64,000 bases of DNA from Sporosarcina koreensis (GTDB taxonomy: Bacteria > Bacillota > Bacilli > Bacillales_A > Planococcaceae). Each line of letters begins with the position of its first letter. The first letter of the stretch is position 1. A program made the position numbers and the translations under genes. Under the pieces are notes generated by a model. It did no database searches. It was given only the letters and a program-made list of their open reading frames with translations, and was not told the DNA's origin. Positions 59,523-64,000 of the stretch are shown here, piece by piece. The stretch covers positions 1,774,945-1,838,944 of the forward strand of contig NZ_LN651337.1 of assembly GCF_000826145.2 (NCBI RefSeq). Reading direction: 5' to 3'.

Positions 59523-60344
59523 CTATTTCACACCTTTCGTTTTCGATCGGTTCCACTCCGCATTAAGAAGGCCGGACAGCAGCAGAATGACCGCTGTCAT
59601 ATAGAACCAGATGACCAGCATGATAATACCGGACAGCTGGCCGTACAACCGCGTGTAATCGACAGCAGTCACCCACCCGCCGAACAGGTAGCTGAACAGC
59701 TGCCAGCCGATTGTCGAGAAGACCGCCCCCGGCAGCGCCTGCCGGAAATACACCTTTCCGGTCGGCACGAATTTATAGAAGAACAGGAAAAAGAAGAATA
59801 GGAAGAGCGTTCCGAGCCCCCACTTCACTTTCGGCCAAAGGAACAGCCAGCCTTCCCAGTCGTCCACGGCATCATAATACGCAATCACCTGATGGAGCAC
59901 GTTTTCGATGAACGGCAGCAGCAGGGACAGCGGCACAATCAGCATGAAGAGCAGCGTGACGCCGAGATCCCGGAACAGCGACAGCCAGAAGCCCCTCTTC
60001 CTGACATACCCGTTTGCAAGGTCCAGGGAACGGGCGAGCGACTGGACTGTCACGGACGACAGCCAGAAAGCACCCGCCAGACTCAAATAGAGCCATTTCC
60101 CTGTTTTGTTCCTCACGATTTCAAGGACGTTATCTTCAATCAGTAAGAAAGACTCTTCAGGAATAAAAGGCCGGAGAAATCGAAACATAACTTCTTCATT
60201 GACCGGAAAGAGACTGAGCAGCGACAGCACGAACAGGAAAAACGGCAATATCGACAGCAGCAGATAGTAGGCAGTTTGAGCCGCTTGGTCAAAAAAACGC
60301 TCAAAAAAGAACCTTTTTAGGACTTTAATACCTATACTCATCAT
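59523..60344 (-). CDS. YihY/virulence factor BrkB family membrane protein
   Basis: A 273-residue membrane protein with six helices matching YihY/BrkB (PF03631): FFDQAAQTAYYLLLSILPFF at the N-terminus, TGKVYFRQALPGAVFSTIGW and YGQLSGIIMLVIWFYMTAVI toward the C-terminus. Often misnamed ribonuclease BN; function unknown. Start at ATG 60344 or 60341 with AAAGGAG upstream. It heads an operon with the HssRS-like genes, an unusual partnership. Confidence 0.88.
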   Translation of the reverse strand: MMSIGIKVLKRFFFERFFDQAAQTAYYLLLSILPFFLFVLSLLSLFPVNEEVMFRFLRPFIPEESFLLIEDNVLEIVRNKTGKWLYLSLAGAFWLSSVTVQSLARSLDLANGYVRKRGFWLSLFRDLGVTLLFMLIVPLSLLLPFIENVLHQVIAYYDAVDDWEGWLFLWPKVKWGLGTLFLFFFFLFFYKFVPTGKVYFRQALPGAVFSTIGWQLFSYLFGGWVTAVDYTRLYGQLSGIIMLVIWFYMTAVILLLSGLLNAEWNRSKTKGVK

Positions 60345-60347
60345 CAA

Positions 60348-60720
60348 TCTCCTTTTGTCGTCTTGGGTTCATGGAGAAGCCGGTTAAAGACACAGCCATC
60401 TATATTAGGGGGACATTGAGAGTCCTGACAACCAATTTATTGAAAAATTATCTTTCCATCTTGAAAGTCATGATTAGGAGCTTTTACCCCATACGGCGTA
60501 GCCCAAAATCATGTTAAATGCCATCCAATACTTATCATCATACCATCCATTATCTTATTCTATTCTAAGGGTTTCACACATCCGCAGTCCATGCAGGAAA
60601 TCAGAGGAGAACCCGTAGCCTCTTCACTCTTACGGACCGCCTTCTGAAGCGAAACTGTATGTTAATACTCTGCGACGGGTGGCAGACCCATGATAACATT
60701 TACATGCTAGCATTCCATGC
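60348..60720. other. Gene-free stretch between YihY and the rRNA operon
   Basis: I see no ORF with a ribosome site, repeat array or clear hairpin here apart from scattered short inverted repeats. It probably holds the YihY promoter near its left end. Confidence 0.5.
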
Positions 60721-60721
60721 A

Positions 60722-60764
60722 ATAAAAAAACACGAGCAGAGACATTTTGTCTCCGCTCGTGTTA
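60722..60764 (-). terminator. rRNA operon terminator
   Basis: ACACGAGCAGAGAC pairs with GTCTCCGCTCGTGT with one mismatch (60730-60762), followed on the minus strand by seven T. Confidence 0.9.
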
Positions 60765-60823
60765 ATCCAGCTCCGACTCCCTGATGCTTGTCGCATCAAA
60801 ACGATCGTCCCCGCTTTTTATAG

Positions 60824-60940
60824 TGCCCGGCAACGTCCTACTCTCACAGGGGGAAGCCCCCTACTACCATCGGCGCTGAAGAACTTAACTTCCGTGTTCG
60901 GTATGGGAACGGGTGTGACCTCTTCGCCATCGTTACCAGA
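60824..60940 (-). rRNA. rrf: 5S ribosomal RNA
   Basis: The minus strand carries a complete 5S with GCGAAGAGGTCACACCCGTT, CCGAACACGGAAGTTAAG, CAGCGCCGATGGTAGT and the closing GAGAGTAGGACGTTGCC. Ends are estimated to within a few bases. Confidence 0.95.
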
Positions 60941-61019
60941 CAGATGAGCTTGTTCGCTCAAAACTGGATAAAACAGACATTGTGCAGCCAAGACCGCCTT
61001 ACGGCGCTTCCGCTTTTGT

Positions 61020-63952
<2,933 letters not shown>

Positions 63953-64000
63953 TAAAGTCATTGTTCTTCCGCCACCCAGCGATGAATGGACGTCAGAACG
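63953..64000 (-). other. Start of the 16S-23S spacer
   Basis: The last 48 bases lie upstream of the 23S on the minus strand. No tRNA is visible; the 16S gene lies beyond the window. Confidence 0.7.

Noticed and set aside
63953..64000. tRNA in the rRNA spacer
   Set aside because: Only 48 bases are visible and none shows a T-arm or acceptor pattern.

Overview
The window is a chromosomal segment of a moderately high-GC Gram-positive bacterium of the Bacillales. Evidence: a liaIHFSR-type cell-envelope stress cluster, a SAM-I (S-box) leader, a preQ1 leader, OpuF/OpuD-type osmolyte transporters, sigma-B-type promoters in front of small stress proteins, strong AGGAGG ribosome sites, S-layer homology domains and Bacillus-like 23S and 5S rRNA. 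GC richness plus gene content suggests Planococcaceae (something Bhargavaea-like), but this is an inference and no species can be named. No prophage, CRISPR array, insertion sequence or tRNA was found.

Layout. 1-1813: partial DedA gene and a thiolase. 2014-5635: lia operon (small membrane protein, LiaH, LiaF, LiaS, LiaR) with a LiaR-like box upstream. 5716-11908: large TM-helix-repeat channel, sigma-B small protein, two-component system with an embedded small membrane protein. 11956-14115: cation diffusion facilitator and three tandem KGG-repeat stress proteins. 14397-16915: preQ1 riboswitch with queT, an excisionase-type HTH protein, and a BCCT transporter. 16958-19713: SAM riboswitch with metY, a secreted duplicated-domain protein, and CstR. 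19986-27709: peptidase T, DMT exporter, NitT/TauT ABC transporter, AI-2E transporter, and a VTC/DUF4956 pair. 28182-30621: a block of small stress genes with sigma-B promoters. 30757-41680: alanyl-tRNA editing protein, two TsdA-like dihaem cytochromes, OpuF, acyltransferase, lipoproteins, thiosulfate importer TsuAB and a TIM-barrel protein. 41731-44110: unidentified structured RNA and topoisomerase III. 44160-50386: SLH protein, frameshifted cardiolipin synthase, MBL-fold hydrolase and large catalase. 50563-56682: four-gene ABC system and acetate symporter pair. 57000-60344: small oxidase-like membrane protein, HssRS-like two-component system and YihY. 60722-64000: rRNA operon on the minus strand (5S, complete 23S, start of the spacer).

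Themes. Several genes concern reactive sulfur: CstR (Cys31/Cys60), thiosulfate importer YeeE/TusA, TsdA-like cytochromes, a sulfonate-type ABC transporter and MetY. Others form a general stress set: sigma-B sites precede at least five small genes. Others handle envelope and osmotic stress: lia, OpuD, OpuF, Cls, SLH.

The most unusual feature is a dispersed family of intergenic tandem arrays with a 20-21 bp period, close to two DNA helical turns. The arrays lie at 220-355, 7935-8085, 27849-28080, 47051-47200 and 56786-56920. They are built on TTTATGATCACTTT / TTTATGAGCGGTTT units, and four of them open with a shared TTGTGAAGTTATGAGCG boundary. A related 21-bp array (3086-3232) sits inside the lia operon. 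I know of no named repeat family that matches.
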